From positions 868,001 through 932,000 of the forward strand of contig NZ_SAXU01000001.1 in NCBI RefSeq assembly GCF_008016455.1: a stretch of DNA of 64,000 nucleotides, given 5' to 3'. Numbering within the stretch: the stretch's first letter is position 1; the number at the start of each line of letters is the position of its first letter. Source of the stretch: Brachyspira aalborgi (GTDB lineage: Bacteria > Spirochaetota > Brachyspiria > Brachyspirales > Brachyspiraceae). The notes under the pieces are model-generated. The model saw nothing but the letters and a program-made list of their open reading frames with translations. It made no database searches and was not told where the DNA came from. A program made the translations under genes and the position numbers. Below are positions 18,407 through 27,110 of this stretch, in pieces.

Positions 18407-18462
18407 GGGGGTTGTCCTAAAATCAAAACCCGTATTTGATAAGGACAAAAACGCATACCCCC
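18407..18462. other. Two-stem inverted-repeat element in convergent intergenic region
   Basis: gggggt (18407-18412) pairs with accccc (18457-18462), and tgtcct (18413-18418) pairs with aggaca (18442-18447), giving a nested bulged hairpin. The GC content is far above that of the surroundings. There is no T-run, so it is not a normal terminator. It could be a structured RNA or the relic end of a mobile element. It sits in the 551-base gap between lptF and the convergent hydrolase gene. Confidence 0.5.
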
Positions 18463-18586
18463 TCGCTTTATGCCCTGAGGGATGAGCATTTAGAAATTTA
18501 GAAAATTGCATAAAAAATTTTAAAATAATTAAAGATAATATTTTGTTTCGTATAACTAATAATAGTTCTATTAAACGACTGAAATA

Positions 18587-18683
18587 AACTTTGCAAGATT
18601 TTGTTTTGCAATGAAATAAGCCTTGTAATAATTCTGTTCTGCGACCGAAGGAAGCCCTGTAAGGGTTCTGTTCTGTTGACGAA
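18587..18683. repeat. Three imperfect direct repeats of about 31-34 bases
   Basis: Units begin near 18587, 18618 and 18652. Units two and three are clearest: 'aagccttgtaataattctgt' and 'aagccctgtaagggttctgt', each followed by 'tctg'. Unit one is more diverged. The minus strand reads through them as a short ORF that I do not accept as a gene. The phrase gttgacgaatttcac at the right edge recurs at about 12704 (gttgacgaatttactcac). Confidence 0.55.
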
Positions 18684-18817
18684 TTTCACTTGAAAATATA
18701 TTACTATACATTAAAAAATCCTTTGCCGAATAGTTGACAATCAATATAAATAAAGTTTAACATGTTTTTTAAATATGTCAATAGTTTAATTAATGAAAAA
18801 TTGTAATAAAAATTAAA

Positions 18818-19702
18818 TTAAATTTTTATATAAGAGCCTTCTTTGGCAAAAGCTAATTGCAAATCTATATTTTCTTTTTGCAAAAATGCTAATAATTTGC
18901 TGTATATTAATTTGATTTGAGAATCCGTTCTATCTTGATTATGATGATGAATAACGACATAAGGAACTTCAGCATCGAGTCCGACTTGAATAGCGTCATT
19001 TAAAGTGGAATGTCCCCAACCGACATGTCCGTTATAATATTCGCTTTTCGTATATTCTCCTTCTATTATTAAAACATCCGCTCCTCTAACATAATCTATT
19101 AATCTTGCATGAAGTAAATCGGCGTTATGATTATAATGTTCTAAAGAAGGATGTTGTTCATGCATTCTTTTTTTATAAGGTTCATGGTCTGTTAAATAAA
19201 CTATGGTTTTATTTCCCGATGTTATTTTATAAGATAAAGTATGGCAAGGATGATTAACCCATATCGCTTCTATAAGCATATTTCCAAAAGTTATTTTTTT
19301 TCCTTCAAAAAATGCGTCAAATTTTAAATTTTGTGAAAACTGTTCTAAACTAACGGGAAAATAATCTTTTGCAAGTATATTATTTATCGTATCATACATT
19401 TCGCCCGAAGTGTCTTTTGGTCCGTAAATTGTAAAACTATATTTATTTGAAAAGAAAGGAGCGAAGAATGGTATTCCCATTATATGGTCCCAATGAAAAT
19501 GCGTTAATAATAATATGCTTTCGGTTTTTTCCGATTTAAAAACATAATAAGCAAGATTCTTTATTCCGCTTCCAGCGTCAAGTATGATATAATTTCCATC
19601 ATCGTCTATAACTTGAATGCAAGAAGTGTTACCTCCGTATTCGCTAAAACTATTACCAGGGGTCGGTATTGAGCCTCTACTTCCCAAAAATCTAACTTTC
19701 AA
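18818..19702 (-). CDS. Metallo-beta-lactamase-fold hydrolase (RNase Z/PhnP-like)
   Basis: The 294-residue protein starts MKVRFLGSRGSIPTPGNSFSEYGGNTSCIQV, typical of the stand-alone MBL group that includes phosphodiesterases and CheY-like-signalling-associated hydrolases. The zinc ligands are visible in LLTHFHWDHIMGIPFF (HxHxDH), the His in IWVNHPCHTLSYKI, the Asp in VYLTDHEPYK and the terminal His in VIHHHNQD. A GHVGWGHSTLNDAIQ segment is conserved in this subgroup. The substrate, a phosphodiester or a cyclic nucleotide, cannot be told from sequence. Confidence 0.85.
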   Translation of the reverse strand: MKVRFLGSRGSIPTPGNSFSEYGGNTSCIQVIDDDGNYIILDAGSGIKNLAYYVFKSEKTESILLLTHFHWDHIMGIPFFAPFFSNKYSFTIYGPKDTSGEMYDTINNILAKDYFPVSLEQFSQNLKFDAFFEGKKITFGNMLIEAIWVNHPCHTLSYKITSGNKTIVYLTDHEPYKKRMHEQHPSLEHYNHNADLLHARLIDYVRGADVLIIEGEYTKSEYYNGHVGWGHSTLNDAIQVGLDAEVPYVVIHHHNQDRTDSQIKLIYSKLLAFLQKENIDLQLAFAKEGSYIKI

Positions 19703-19847
19703 TTTTTAATCCGTTAAATTAAGTCTTATATATATAAATATACAAAAAAACAGAAAAAAATCAATAATATATAATTATAGCTATTTCATTTTTATAAAAA
19801 ATATTGTAATATATAAATATAAATAATCTTTTAACAAGGATTTTACT

Positions 19848-21383
19848 ATGCCTAATATAAACGAAGATTATGTAGTCGAAATGCTCGGCATTACAAAAAG
19901 ATTTAAGGGAATAATCGCAAACGATAATATTACCGTTCAATTAAAAAGAGGCGAAATTCATGCATTGCTCGGAGAAAACGGAGCGGGAAAATCAACTTTA
20001 ATGAGCGTTCTATTCGGGCTTTATAAACAGGAAGAAGGAATCATAAAAGTTAATGGAAAAGAAGTTAATATTGATAACCCTAACACGGCAAACGCTTTGG
20101 GAATAGGAATGGTTCATCAGCATTTTAAACTCGTTCATAATTTTACCGCTTTAGAAAATATTATACTCGGAGTTGAAACCGTAAAAAACGGAATTTTAAA
20201 AATGGACGATGCAAGAAAAAAAGTTTTAGAATTAAGCAAAACTTACGGACTTGAAATTTATCCCGATTCTTTAATTAGCGATTTAACGGTTGGAATGCAA
20301 CAGAGAGTTGAAATATTAAAAATGCTTTATAGAGATAACGATATACTTATATTTGACGAACCTACTGCAGTTTTAACGCCAAACGAAATAGAAGAATTAA
20401 TGAAAATAATGAAATCGTTAACGAAAGAAGGAAAATCAATTTTATTTATAACTCATAAATTAAACGAAATAAAAGAGGTTGCCGATAGATGTTCCGTTTT
20501 ACGAAAAGGAAAATATATAGGAACTATAGATGTAAAAGAAGCCACAAAAGAAGAAATGTCAGAAATGATGGTTGGAAGAAAAATATCTTTGGTAGTTGAA
20601 AAAAGCGAAGCTAAACCTAAAGATATAATTTTATCGGCTCATGATTTGAATATAAAATCTCATAAAAGCGCAAAGAATATCATTAAAAATGTTTCTTTTG
20701 AAGTAAGAGCGGGCGAGATAGTTTGCATAGCTGGAATAGACGGAAACGGACAGAGCGAATTAATATACGCATTAACGGGATTGATAGAATTAAATTCTGG
20801 AAACATAAACTTAAAAGGACATGATATTACCGATTTAAGCATTAGGAAAAAGACTTTAAGCGGAATAGGACATATTCCCGAAGACAGACATAAATACGGT
20901 TTAGTTTTGGATTATACTTTGGGAGAGAATTTAATTCTTCAAACTTATTTTACCGAAAGATTTCAAAATAAAGGATTTTTAAATTTTAAAGAAATGGAAA
21001 ATTATTCAAATTCTTTAATAGAAAAATTCGATATAAGAAGCGCCGAAGGTTTTAAGACGATAGCAAGAAGTATGTCGGGCGGAAATCAGCAGAAAGCTAT
21101 TATAGCAAGAGAAATTGACAGAGAACCCGATTTACTTATAGCCGTTCAACCTACTCGCGGACTCGATGTTGGAGCGATTGAATATATACATAAAGAGCTT
21201 ATTAATCAGAGAGATAAAGGAAAGGCGGTTTTACTTGTTTCTTTAGAGCTTGACGAAGTAATGAATTTAAGCGATAGAATATTAGTTATGTTTGAAGGCG
21301 AAATAGTTGCAAATCTCTATCCTAACAATTTAACTGTAAACGAACTTGGATTATATATGTCTGGCTCAAAGAGAAGCGCATAA
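19848..21383 (+). CDS. Nucleoside/simple-sugar ABC transporter ATP-binding protein (BMP-type, YufO/NupO-like)
   Basis: The 511-residue ATPase has two fused nucleotide-binding domains. The first has Walker A GENGAGKSTL (near residue 43), the signature region LTVGMQQRVEIL and Walker B LIFDEPTAVLTP. The second has the degenerate Walker A GIDGNGQSELI, signature MSGGNQQKAIIARE and a Walker B-like AVQPTRGLDVG in which the usual DEPTRG is VQPTRG, as in BMP-family transporters. Together with the two permeases that follow it forms a purine nucleoside or simple-sugar importer. AAGGAT precedes the ATG. The substrate-binding lipoprotein gene is not in this operon. Confidence 0.92.
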   Translation: MPNINEDYVVEMLGITKRFKGIIANDNITVQLKRGEIHALLGENGAGKSTLMSVLFGLYKQEEGIIKVNGKEVNIDNPNTANALGIGMVHQHFKLVHNFTALENIILGVETVKNGILKMDDARKKVLELSKTYGLEIYPDSLISDLTVGMQQRVEILKMLYRDNDILIFDEPTAVLTPNEIEELMKIMKSLTKEGKSILFITHKLNEIKEVADRCSVLRKGKYIGTIDVKEATKEEMSEMMVGRKISLVVEKSEAKPKDIILSAHDLNIKSHKSAKNIIKNVSFEVRAGEIVCIAGIDGNGQSELIYALTGLIELNSGNINLKGHDITDLSIRKKTLSGIGHIPEDRHKYGLVLDYTLGENLILQTYFTERFQNKGFLNFKEMENYSNSLIEKFDIRSAEGFKTIARSMSGGNQQKAIIAREIDREPDLLIAVQPTRGLDVGAIEYIHKELINQRDKGKAVLLVSLELDEVMNLSDRILVMFEGEIVANLYPNNLTVNELGLYMSGSKRSA

Positions 21384-21397
21384 AAGGAGCAAATAAA

Positions 21398-22489
21398 ATG
21401 AAAAATCAAATAATTAATATACTCGAAAAAGACGGATTTATTAAAATATTTTCTTCTTTTCTTGCAATAATAATAGGACTTTTACTCGGACTAATAATAC
21501 TTCTTATAAGCAATCCTAAAGACGCTTTGCCCGCTTTTATTACAATACTTTTGGGCGGATTTTCAGGCGGAAGCAGAGGAATGGGACAAGTTATATATAC
21601 GGCTACTCCTTTAATATTAACGGGACTTTCGGTAGGTTTCGCTTTCAAAAACGGACTCTTTAATATAGGCGCTCCTGGACAATTTATAGTCGGAGCTTAT
21701 GCGGCGGTTTTGGTTGCGGTAAAATGCGTTTGCCTTCCATCTTGGCTTCATTGGATTTTGGCTTTATTCGTTTCTTTTATCGCTGGCGGTTTATGGGCTT
21801 ATTTGCCAGGAATTTTGAAAGCTAAATTTAATGTTAATGAAGTTATATCGAGCATTATGATGAATTATATAGGAATGTATTTGGTTAATTATCTTGTCAC
21901 TCTAACGGTTTATGATATGTTAAAAAATCAATCTCAAAATATTCCGCCATCTGGAACAATTCCAAATATGGGATTAAACGCAATATTTAAAGGCTCAAGC
22001 GCAAACGGAGGATTTTTTATAGCGATTCTAACAGTTATAATAATTTATATAATTCTTTCAAAAACGACTTTCGGATTTGAGCTTAAAGCCTGCGGATTGA
22101 ATAAAGAAGCTAGCAGATATGCGGGAATAAACGAAAAAAGAAATATAATTTTATCGATGGTTATAGCGGGAGCTTTAGCGGGACTCGGAGGAGGTTTATT
22201 ATATTTATCTGGCGTTGGAAAACATATTGAAGTCGTAGACATTTTAGCTGAAGAAGGTTTTATGGGAATTCCTATAGCTTTATTAGGTTTATCGCATCCT
22301 TTTGGAATATTAATAGCGGGAATATTTATCGCTTATATAACGGTTGGAGGATTTTATATGCAAATGCATGATTTTACTCCCGAAGTTATAGAAATGATAA
22401 TATCGTCTATAATTTATTTTAGCGCTTTCGCTTTAATGTTTAGAAGCATTGCAGGATTTATTTCTAAAAAACTTAAAAAAGAAAATTAA
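21398..22489 (+). CDS. Nucleoside/simple-sugar ABC transporter permease 1 (YufP/NupP-like)
   Basis: The 363-residue permease of the BPD_transp_2 family has roughly nine to ten membrane helices. Recognisable segments include TATPLILTGLSVGFAFKNGLFNIGAPGQFIVGA, NVNEVISSIMMNYIGMYLVNYLV, KACGLNKEASRYAGIN (the cytoplasmic coupling loop) and LSMVIAGALAGLGGGLLYLSG. This arrangement is typical of the larger permease of BMP-type nucleoside importers. It begins 14 bases after the ATPase gene with an AAGGAG site. Confidence 0.93.
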   Translation: MKNQIINILEKDGFIKIFSSFLAIIIGLLLGLIILLISNPKDALPAFITILLGGFSGGSRGMGQVIYTATPLILTGLSVGFAFKNGLFNIGAPGQFIVGAYAAVLVAVKCVCLPSWLHWILALFVSFIAGGLWAYLPGILKAKFNVNEVISSIMMNYIGMYLVNYLVTLTVYDMLKNQSQNIPPSGTIPNMGLNAIFKGSSANGGFFIAILTVIIIYIILSKTTFGFELKACGLNKEASRYAGINEKRNIILSMVIAGALAGLGGGLLYLSGVGKHIEVVDILAEEGFMGIPIALLGLSHPFGILIAGIFIAYITVGGFYMQMHDFTPEVIEMIISSIIYFSAFALMFRSIAGFISKKLKKEN

Positions 22490-22514
22490 TTAAAAAAATT
22501 AAGAAGGACAATTT

Positions 22515-23468
22515 ATGGAAACAATTTATTTTTTAGTTCAACAAACAATGTTATTTTCAATTCCTCTTTTGCTTGTCGCTTTGGGCGGCATGTTTTCAGA
22601 AAGAAGCGGAGTGGTTAATATAGCTTTAGAAGGAATAATGATTATCGGAGCTTTTACGGGAATATTTTTTATAAGCAGATTCGGAAATTTATTTTCGCCA
22701 ACAATTACTTTATTTATAGCTATAATAATTTCGGCTTTGTCTGGTTTAATATTTTCTTTGCTTCATGCTTACGCTTCTATTAATATGAGCGCCGACCAAG
22801 TTATAAGCGGAACGGCTTTAAATATATTCGCCCCCGCTTTTGCAATATATGTTACGAGAGCGATTCAAGTAGTTCAGCAAATATCTTTTGTAAATAATTT
22901 TAGAATAGAATCCGTTCCAATTTTAGGAAATATTCCGATTATAGGAAATTTATTATTTAAAAACGCTTATATAACGACTTATTTGGGATTTATAATTTTA
23001 GCTTTATCATGGTTTGCGCTTTATAAAACTAGATTTGGTTTAAGATTAAGAAGTTGCGGAGAGCATCCTCAAGCCGCCGATTCTGTCGGAATTAATGTTT
23101 ATAAAATGCGTTATTTTGGAGTTGCAATTTCTGGAGCTTTGGCTGGAATTGGAGGTTTGGTATTCGTTATTCCAACTTCGACAAATTTTAATGCTACGGT
23201 TGCAGGATACGGATTTTTAGCTTTGGCGGTTTTAATATTCGGGCAGTGGAAACCAATAAGAATACTTTATGCAGCTTTCTTTTTCGGATTAATGAAAACT
23301 TTAGCGTCAGCATATTCGGGAATTCCTATACTTTCAAATTTGCCGATATCAAATAGCGTTTATAAAATGATTCCTTATATAACGACTATAATAGTTTTGG
23401 CTTTTACTTCAAAAAACTCTCAAGCTCCGAAAGCTTCGGGTTTGCCTTATGATAAAAGCGTAAGATAG
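22515..23468 (+). CDS. Nucleoside/simple-sugar ABC transporter permease 2 (YufQ/NupQ-like)
   Basis: The 317-residue BPD_transp_2-family permease is the smaller partner of the preceding one. Landmarks are LVALGGMFSERSGVVNIALEGIMIIGAFTGIF, SADQVISGTALNIFAPAFAIY, the coupling loop LRSCGEHPQAADSVGINVYKMRY, and ISGALAGIGGLVFVI. It lies 25 bases downstream with an AAGGA site and ends the transport operon; no binding-protein gene follows. Confidence 0.93.
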   Translation: METIYFLVQQTMLFSIPLLLVALGGMFSERSGVVNIALEGIMIIGAFTGIFFISRFGNLFSPTITLFIAIIISALSGLIFSLLHAYASINMSADQVISGTALNIFAPAFAIYVTRAIQVVQQISFVNNFRIESVPILGNIPIIGNLLFKNAYITTYLGFIILALSWFALYKTRFGLRLRSCGEHPQAADSVGINVYKMRYFGVAISGALAGIGGLVFVIPTSTNFNATVAGYGFLALAVLIFGQWKPIRILYAAFFFGLMKTLASAYSGIPILSNLPISNSVYKMIPYITTIIVLAFTSKNSQAPKASGLPYDKSVR

Positions 23469-23569
23469 TAATTTTGAAGAAAAATTAAATTTATTAAACC
23501 GTTATCTAATATTTATTATATAATTTCCGATAATATAAAAAATATTAATTATACTTTATGGAGTAAAAA

Positions 23570-24439
23570 ATGTTGAAAAAAGCTTTATTAATGTTTTTAT
23601 CTTTAATACTATTATCTTTTATTGCCTCTTGTAAAGATAATAAAAATGTTCAGGATGATTATATAAATCAAATAGAACGAGAATATCAACAGTCTACTAA
23701 TCAGGATGTTATTTTAGAATCGAATAATTTTAATTCAGGTCCTTTTTATGACGATTTTAGCGTTAATGATTATAATCAAAATAACGCCCCCAAAAAGCCG
23801 ACTCCTACGGTTAGAACTTCAACGCCTATAAGGAGAGGACAAAGAAAAGCGACTATATACAATTTTTATAGTCCTTGGGCAAGCACGCATAAAACCGACC
23901 CTTTGATTATTAAAGAGATAAGAGTAATGATTGCAAATAAAGAATATACGAGAGCAAGAAATTATATAAATAATTTAGATTTGAATAATTTGCCTGTTGG
24001 AGTTGATTTGGGACAGATTTATCAATTTAAAGGAATAGTTCATTATTTTCTTTCAAAAAGCAATAGAGCAAATATATCTATAGCTAACGAATCGTTTAAA
24101 AATGTTATGAATAATACGACTATAGAAAAATTTAAACCTCTGTCTTTATTATGGAACGGAATGCTTTATCAAACTTATTCTACCGATATGAACGAATTAC
24201 AAAGCGCGGTAGATTTATTTGATAGAGTTATTAACGAATATCCAAGCACAAGATTTGCAAACGATGCGACTTTCTATAAAGCGGTTACATTAAAGAAAAT
24301 GGGAATGGCGGAAAGCGAATATAACGATTTATTCTTGTCGGTAAAACGAGGGGGCTTTGCGGATACTTTAATTTTCTCTCAAGTAGTTAATGATTATGTA
24401 CCTGCAAATACTTTGGTAGATAGAGAATTATTAAGATAA
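23570..24439 (+). CDS. TPR-like lipoprotein of unknown function
   Basis: This 289-residue lipoprotein has the signal MLKKALLMFLSLILLSFIASC with the lipidated Cys at 21. A low-complexity N/Q/P-rich spacer (residues about 40-85) precedes a helical C-terminal region with TPR-like segments, the clearest being AVDLFDRVINEYPSTRFANDATFYKAVTLKK-like (residues about 225-255). This recalls BamD/YbgF-type tetratricopeptide modules, but overall identity to BamD is not evident. GGAG precedes the ATG. A hairpin with a T-run follows the gene. Confidence 0.75.
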   Translation: MLKKALLMFLSLILLSFIASCKDNKNVQDDYINQIEREYQQSTNQDVILESNNFNSGPFYDDFSVNDYNQNNAPKKPTPTVRTSTPIRRGQRKATIYNFYSPWASTHKTDPLIIKEIRVMIANKEYTRARNYINNLDLNNLPVGVDLGQIYQFKGIVHYFLSKSNRANISIANESFKNVMNNTTIEKFKPLSLLWNGMLYQTYSTDMNELQSAVDLFDRVINEYPSTRFANDATFYKAVTLKKMGMAESEYNDLFLSVKRGGFADTLIFSQVVNDYVPANTLVDRELLR

Positions 24440-24467
24440 ATTAGATAAGGTTTTCATTTTTAATATA

Positions 24468-24500
24468 GGCAGGGTTTAAAAGCTCTGCCATTTTTTATTT
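24468..24500 (+). terminator. Probable intrinsic terminator after the TPR lipoprotein gene
   Basis: ggcag (24468-24472) pairs with ctgcc (24485-24489), followed by attttttatttt. The stem is short but placed about 30 bases after the stop codon. Confidence 0.5.
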
Positions 24501-24537
24501 TAAACTTTTCTTTATTTAAAATTAACTTTCTTAAATC

Positions 24538-24632
24538 GGATTGCCACGCTATCGATCGCGATGACAAGAAAGCGATTGCTACACTTATGCTCGCCCACTC
24601 TGTGCGACTTACAGCGATGACAAAAAATAAAG
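24538..24632. repeat. Degenerate dispersed palindromic (REP-like) repeat, copy 3
   Basis: GC-rich for the region, with 'cggattgccacgc', 'gcgatgacaaga', 'gcgattgctac' and 'cagcgatgacaaaaa' alternating, that is, two gattgc/gatgacaa pairs. It matches the class of elements at 1.4, 11.6 and 27.9 kb. The rest of the 577-base gap up to fliY holds nothing I can assign apart from a possible gene relic near 24690-24770 and the terminator at 24952-24990. Confidence 0.5.
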
Positions 24633-24951
24633 GACAATTTAAAATTAAAATTTTTAAGAATATTACAAGAAACTATAATATTGTAGATAATTATTTATTA
24701 CGGCTAAAGGTTTTGCGCCTGTAAATGGAGCTATAACTGAAAGTAGTTATGGTAGTAGCGAAATGCCAATATAAATACTGGAGGATAATTGAGAAGCGGT
24801 TATATAGCAAGCATACCTAAATACTTACTATGCAGAATAACCTTATCATAGTTATGTTATAACAGAATATTTTATTTGTTAAAATAATTTTAATAATTTT
24901 TTATATTATTAGTTTGTGCGGACTGATGACGCTTATTTTATACTTTTTATA

Positions 24952-24990
24952 AATTAAATAAAAAAGCGAGACTATAAAATAGTCCCGCTT
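24952..24990 (-). terminator. Intrinsic terminator of the fliL-fliM-fliY operon
   Basis: On the minus strand, the stem AAGCGGGACTAT / ATAGTCTCGCTT (24990-24964, one mismatch, three-base loop) is followed by TTTTTTATTTA. It lies about 27 bases after the fliY stop and is a strong intrinsic terminator. Confidence 0.85.
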
Positions 24991-25016
24991 AAATTCTTAA
25001 TTTATTATAAAACAAA

Positions 25017-26048
25017 TTATTTTGCTTTATTTCTTAATCTATCCATAGGATTGATAATATCGGTAACTCTAACGCCAAAGTTTTCATCTATAACCACAAC
25101 TTCGCCTTTAGCTATTAGTTTTCCATTAACTAATAAGTCAACGGGTTCTCCAGCCAATTTTTGAAGTTCTATAATCGAACCTTCGCCAAGTCCTAATATA
25201 TCTCGAATAGTCATAGTCGCTCTTCCAAGTTCAACCGTCATATTCATGGTTACATCCATAAGCAATCCGATATTTCCCGTTCCTTGAATATCCGCCGCAG
25301 GCATTAGAGAATTAAACTCTGCATGCTGAACTCCTAATTGATTAGAAGGTTCAAATTCATTATTATTAGAATCTCCGCTATTAGAATTGCTTGCAGAATT
25401 TCCGCTCGAAGATTTGCTATTTCCTATAAGAGCTTGCAAAAGAGGAAGTTCCATAGCTAATACATAAGGAGCGTTTTCAAATTCTCCCTCTATTGTAGCC
25501 GTTCCATTAACTATAGCCAAACTGCCCGATATATTAATCTTAGACGCATCTTCCAATATAGAAGTTTCTACAGGCGAATTTGTAAAATTGCCTCCGAATC
25601 TTGAAGTTAAAGCGCTATCTGAAGAGCCTATCATTTGAGAAAATGCTTCTTTCAATGCCTGCGCAACCATATCGTTTAAGATTTCTTCTTTTTGTCCCAT
25701 CATAAAAGAAGATATAGCCAAAGATTCTTTTTCGCCCATGAAATAATAAGCGTTTCCGCTAATCGAACCTGTATAAGACACTTTAGCCTCTACCATTTTA
25801 CCCGATAGCATTTGCTGTAAATTTGTAGTATTTCCTATAGTGGTTGCAATATTTGTTATAGTCACGGTTTTCGTGGAAATAGAAGATAATGAAAAAGCCT
25901 GATTATCCGCTATAATTTTAGCCGCCTCGTTAAAAAGTTGTTTATCCACATTTCCATCGGATGCTGTTTCAGTTCCGCCAAACGCTTCATCAGAGCCTTT
26001 AAGCAAAGCTTCTATTTCATCTTGAGATAATGCGCCGTCACTTATCAT
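25017..26048 (-). CDS. fliY: Flagellar motor switch protein FliY (long FliN form)
   Basis: FliY is a C-ring component that controls flagellar rotation direction. The 343-residue protein has an N-terminal conserved peptide (GALSQDEIEALLKGSDE, the type that contacts CheY-P), a central CheC-like domain (residues about 50-210, e.g. SLAISSFMMGQKEE), a Ser/Asn-rich linker (SSSGNSASNSNSGDSNNNE) and a C-terminal SpoA/FliN domain (LLMDVTMNMTVELGRATMT ... ILGLGEGSIIELQKLAGEPVDLLVNGKLIAKGEVV). It starts four bases after fliM ends. A strong terminator follows, so no export genes are in this operon. Confidence 0.95.
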   Translation of the reverse strand: MISDGALSQDEIEALLKGSDEAFGGTETASDGNVDKQLFNEAAKIIADNQAFSLSSISTKTVTITNIATTIGNTTNLQQMLSGKMVEAKVSYTGSISGNAYYFMGEKESLAISSFMMGQKEEILNDMVAQALKEAFSQMIGSSDSALTSRFGGNFTNSPVETSILEDASKINISGSLAIVNGTATIEGEFENAPYVLAMELPLLQALIGNSKSSSGNSASNSNSGDSNNNEFEPSNQLGVQHAEFNSLMPAADIQGTGNIGLLMDVTMNMTVELGRATMTIRDILGLGEGSIIELQKLAGEPVDLLVNGKLIAKGEVVVIDENFGVRVTDIINPMDRLRNKAK

Positions 26049-26051
26049 AAA

Positions 26052-27083
26052 TTATTCCTCCTCTTTTAATAAATCTTCTTCGGTTATGTCAGCCTCGTTA
26101 TCCATGACTCCCGTAAGTTGAACAGCCATTCTACTGCCCGAAATACCAGGGCGACATAAAAATTTCTTTCTCGTTCCAACCTTAAATATAACAGGGTCGG
26201 TGATTTTAGTGTCCGTAAATTTAACCACATCTCCCTTTTGAAGATTGAGAATATCCGAAAGTGGCAATTGCATAGAGCCAAGTTCCGCCGAAGTTTCAAC
26301 AAATATATTTTGTAATTTCTCTTTAATAATTTTCAAGTTTTCAATCGTGCTTCCTCTTTTAACCGAAGCATACCAATATTGAGCCGATAATTTTGAAAGT
26401 ATAGGTTCTATCGTAATGTAAGGAATACAAAAATTCATCATACCTTCAACATCGGCAACTTTAGTCTCTAAAGTAATTAAAACAACCATGTCGTTAGGGC
26501 TTACCATTTGAGCGAATTGAGGATTCGTTTCAATAGAGCCTAAACGCGGTCTTAAATCTATAACTTGAGACCAGGCTTCTCTTAAATTTCCTAATATTCT
26601 AACTATGATTCCTTCCATAACGGAAAGCTCGATATCGGTTAACTCTCTGTTTAGATTTTTAGGACTTTCTCCAGGTCCTCCAAATAATCTGTCTATAATA
26701 GTAAAAGTTATCGAAGGGTCAATTTCTAAAATAGAACTTCCTTTAAGAGGGTCCATACTAACCATAGCCAAAGTAGAAGGATTGCTTACGCTTCTTATAA
26801 ACTCTTCGTAGGTAAGCTGGTCAACGCTTGCGACATGGATTCCTACTAAAGTTCTTAATTGCGCCGATAAAGAAGTAGTGGTAACGCGGGCGAAATTCTC
26901 ATGCATCATTTGAAGCGTTCTAATTTGGTCTTTTGAAAATTTATCAGGACGCTTAAAATCGTAAATTTTTATTTTTCTATGCTCTACTTCAACGCGTTTG
27001 GTATCGATATTATCCAAACTTTTGCCTGACGATATGGCGCTTAATAAAGCATCTATTTCGCTCTGAGACAATACTTCCGTCAT
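26052..27083 (-). CDS. fliM: Flagellar motor switch protein FliM
   Basis: FliM is the middle C-ring protein linking the MS-ring protein FliG to FliN/FliY and binding CheY-P. The 343-residue protein begins MTEVLSQSEIDALLSAISSG, the CheY-P-binding peptide, followed by KIYDFKRPDKFSKDQIRTLQMMHENFARVTTTSLSAQLR-type sequence, the GGPGES motif of the middle domain, and a C-terminal SpoA domain (LPLSDILNLQKGDVVKF...). All parts match family length and order. Confidence 0.97.
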   Translation of the reverse strand: MTEVLSQSEIDALLSAISSGKSLDNIDTKRVEVEHRKIKIYDFKRPDKFSKDQIRTLQMMHENFARVTTTSLSAQLRTLVGIHVASVDQLTYEEFIRSVSNPSTLAMVSMDPLKGSSILEIDPSITFTIIDRLFGGPGESPKNLNRELTDIELSVMEGIIVRILGNLREAWSQVIDLRPRLGSIETNPQFAQMVSPNDMVVLITLETKVADVEGMMNFCIPYITIEPILSKLSAQYWYASVKRGSTIENLKIIKEKLQNIFVETSAELGSMQLPLSDILNLQKGDVVKFTDTKITDPVIFKVGTRKKFLCRPGISGSRMAVQLTGVMDNEADITEEDLLKEEE

Positions 27084-27110
27084 AAAATATTCCTTAAACC
27101 TATTTTCAAA

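Noticed and set aside
18498-18689. 63-codon minus-strand ORF across the imperfect repeats
   Set aside because: It has no ribosome site, an atypical repetitive composition and it lies on a direct-repeat tract; more likely a by-product of the repeats than a gene.
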